Part shown: one piece after another, positions 41,996 to 42,528 of the stretch
Layout: each line of letters opens with the position of its first letter
Position numbering within the stretch: the first letter of the stretch is position 1
Source: an uncultured Anaerolineae bacterium
GTDB lineage: Bacteria > Chloroflexota > Anaerolineae > Anaerolineales > Villigracilaceae
Length of the DNA: 42,528 nt
Direction: 5' to 3'
Assembly: GCA_903854805.1 (NCBI GenBank)
Contig: CAINXK010000277.1
Span: 1-42,528, forward strand
The notes under the pieces: model-generated
What the model was told of the DNA's origin: nothing
Seen by the model: only the letters and a program-made list of their open reading frames with translations
The model's database searches: none
Made by a program: the position numbers and the translations under genes

Positions 41996-42528
41996 ATGAC
42001 TTCCATCGTATCCATTGATATTGAAACCACTGGCCTTGACAACTCCAAGGACACAATCATTGAAATAGGGGCGATCCGCTTTAATGGCCACCGGATCGAA
42101 GACGAATGGTCAACCCTGGTCAACCCAAACCGTCATATTCCGGAAAACATCACAACACTGACAGGAATCGACGACGGCATGGTACGCCAGGCACCGCGTT
42201 TACAAGACGTTATCCCCAATTTGGCTGAATTTGTTGGCGATGCGCCTGTACTCGGTCAAAACGTACGCTTTGATCTTGGATTTCTACAAAAACAGCGCAT
42301 TCTGACCCTTAATAAGGTTCTCGATACCTATGAGCTAGCTTCAGTACTAATGCCAGGCGCCAGTCGATATAACCTGGCTTCACTCGGCAAACTTTTAGGC
42401 ATCCCCCTGCCAAACTCGCACAGAGCACTTGATGATGCCCGCTTGACTCATGCTGTTTATGTACGCTTATACGAAATGGCGATTGAACTACCGCTTGAAC
42501 TGCTGGCAGAGATCGTGCGCAACGGAGA
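41996..42528 (+). CDS. DnaQ-type 3'-5' exonuclease domain (3' end outside window)
   Basis: An open frame from ATG 41996 to the window end, at least 177 residues. It encodes a DEDDh exonuclease: SIDIETTGL (first Asp and Glu), TLTGIDDGMV, GQNVRFDLGFL (Asp) and HRALDDARLT (His and Asp). Such domains occur as DNA polymerase III epsilon-like proofreading proteins or fused to the N terminus of DinG-type helicases. The continuation LYEMAIELPLELLAEIVRNG after the domain resembles the linker of the fused form, so a DinG-like protein is plausible (inference). AGAGAT is a weak ribosome-binding site. Confidence 0.88.
   Translation, partial: MTSIVSIDIETTGLDNSKDTIIEIGAIRFNGHRIEDEWSTLVNPNRHIPENITTLTGIDDGMVRQAPRLQDVIPNLAEFVGDAPVLGQNVRFDLGFLQKQRILTLNKVLDTYELASVLMPGASRYNLASLGKLLGIPLPNSHRALDDARLTHAVYVRLYEMAIELPLELLAEIVRNG

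Overview
The window looks like a chromosomal segment of a Chloroflexota bacterium, most likely class Anaerolineae. This is inferred from gene content (lipoprotein-type solute-binding proteins, ROK regulator with maltodextrin ABC genes, Roadblock/V4R signalling proteins, tungsten aldehyde oxidoreductase, T-box control of trp) and moderate G+C, not from a marker tree. It is gene-dense. No phage, insertion sequence, CRISPR array or integrase was seen, so it reads as core and metabolic DNA rather than an island.

Layout. 1-559: 3' end of enolase with a terminator. 831-8767: maltodextrin/oligosaccharide locus with a ROK regulator, a MalE-like binding lipoprotein, MalF- and MalG-like permeases, a lipid-anchored GH13 enzyme outside the membrane and a cytoplasmic neopullulanase-like GH13 enzyme. 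The transporter ATPase is not encoded here. 8845-17072: tryptophan operon trpE-trpS-trpG-trpD-trpC-trpF-trpB-trpA behind a consensus promoter and a T-box leader with a UGG specifier. The tRNA-Trp synthetase gene sits inside the biosynthetic operon. 17149-20354: cell-envelope genes (DUF348/G5/3D lipoprotein, LCP protein) and rsmA.

20370-23036 (minus strand): a four-gene operon of Roadblock/LC7 protein, V4R protein, response regulator with a decayed GGDEF domain, and a polyprenol-phosphate mannosyltransferase-like GT2. This is the most system-like uncharacterised cluster. 23222-24394: L,D-transpeptidase. 25025-26074: SufR-like Fe-S regulator and a MIP18/SufT-like protein behind a strong promoter with an inverted repeat.

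26172-32378 (minus strand): NAD(P)HX repair enzyme Nnr, aldehyde ferredoxin oxidoreductase, a PEPCK-like P-loop protein of unknown substrate and an SCP2 protein, with palindromic elements between genes. 32637-37242: complete branched-chain amino acid ABC transporter livKHMGF. Uptake of such amino acids beside an aldehyde oxidoreductase suggests amino acid fermentation (inference). 37312-42528: winged-helix/Fe-S protein, tRNA-Leu(GAG), beta-lactamase-like serine hydrolase, plsX, a NERD-like membrane protein and the start of a DnaQ-type exonuclease that runs off the end.

Regulatory DNA is unusually readable: several near-consensus promoters (TTGACA with TATAAT-like boxes), many strong intrinsic terminators, stem-loops between the binding-protein and permease genes of both ABC operons, and three genes where a -10-like box lies 6-7 nt before the start codon, suggesting leaderless transcripts.
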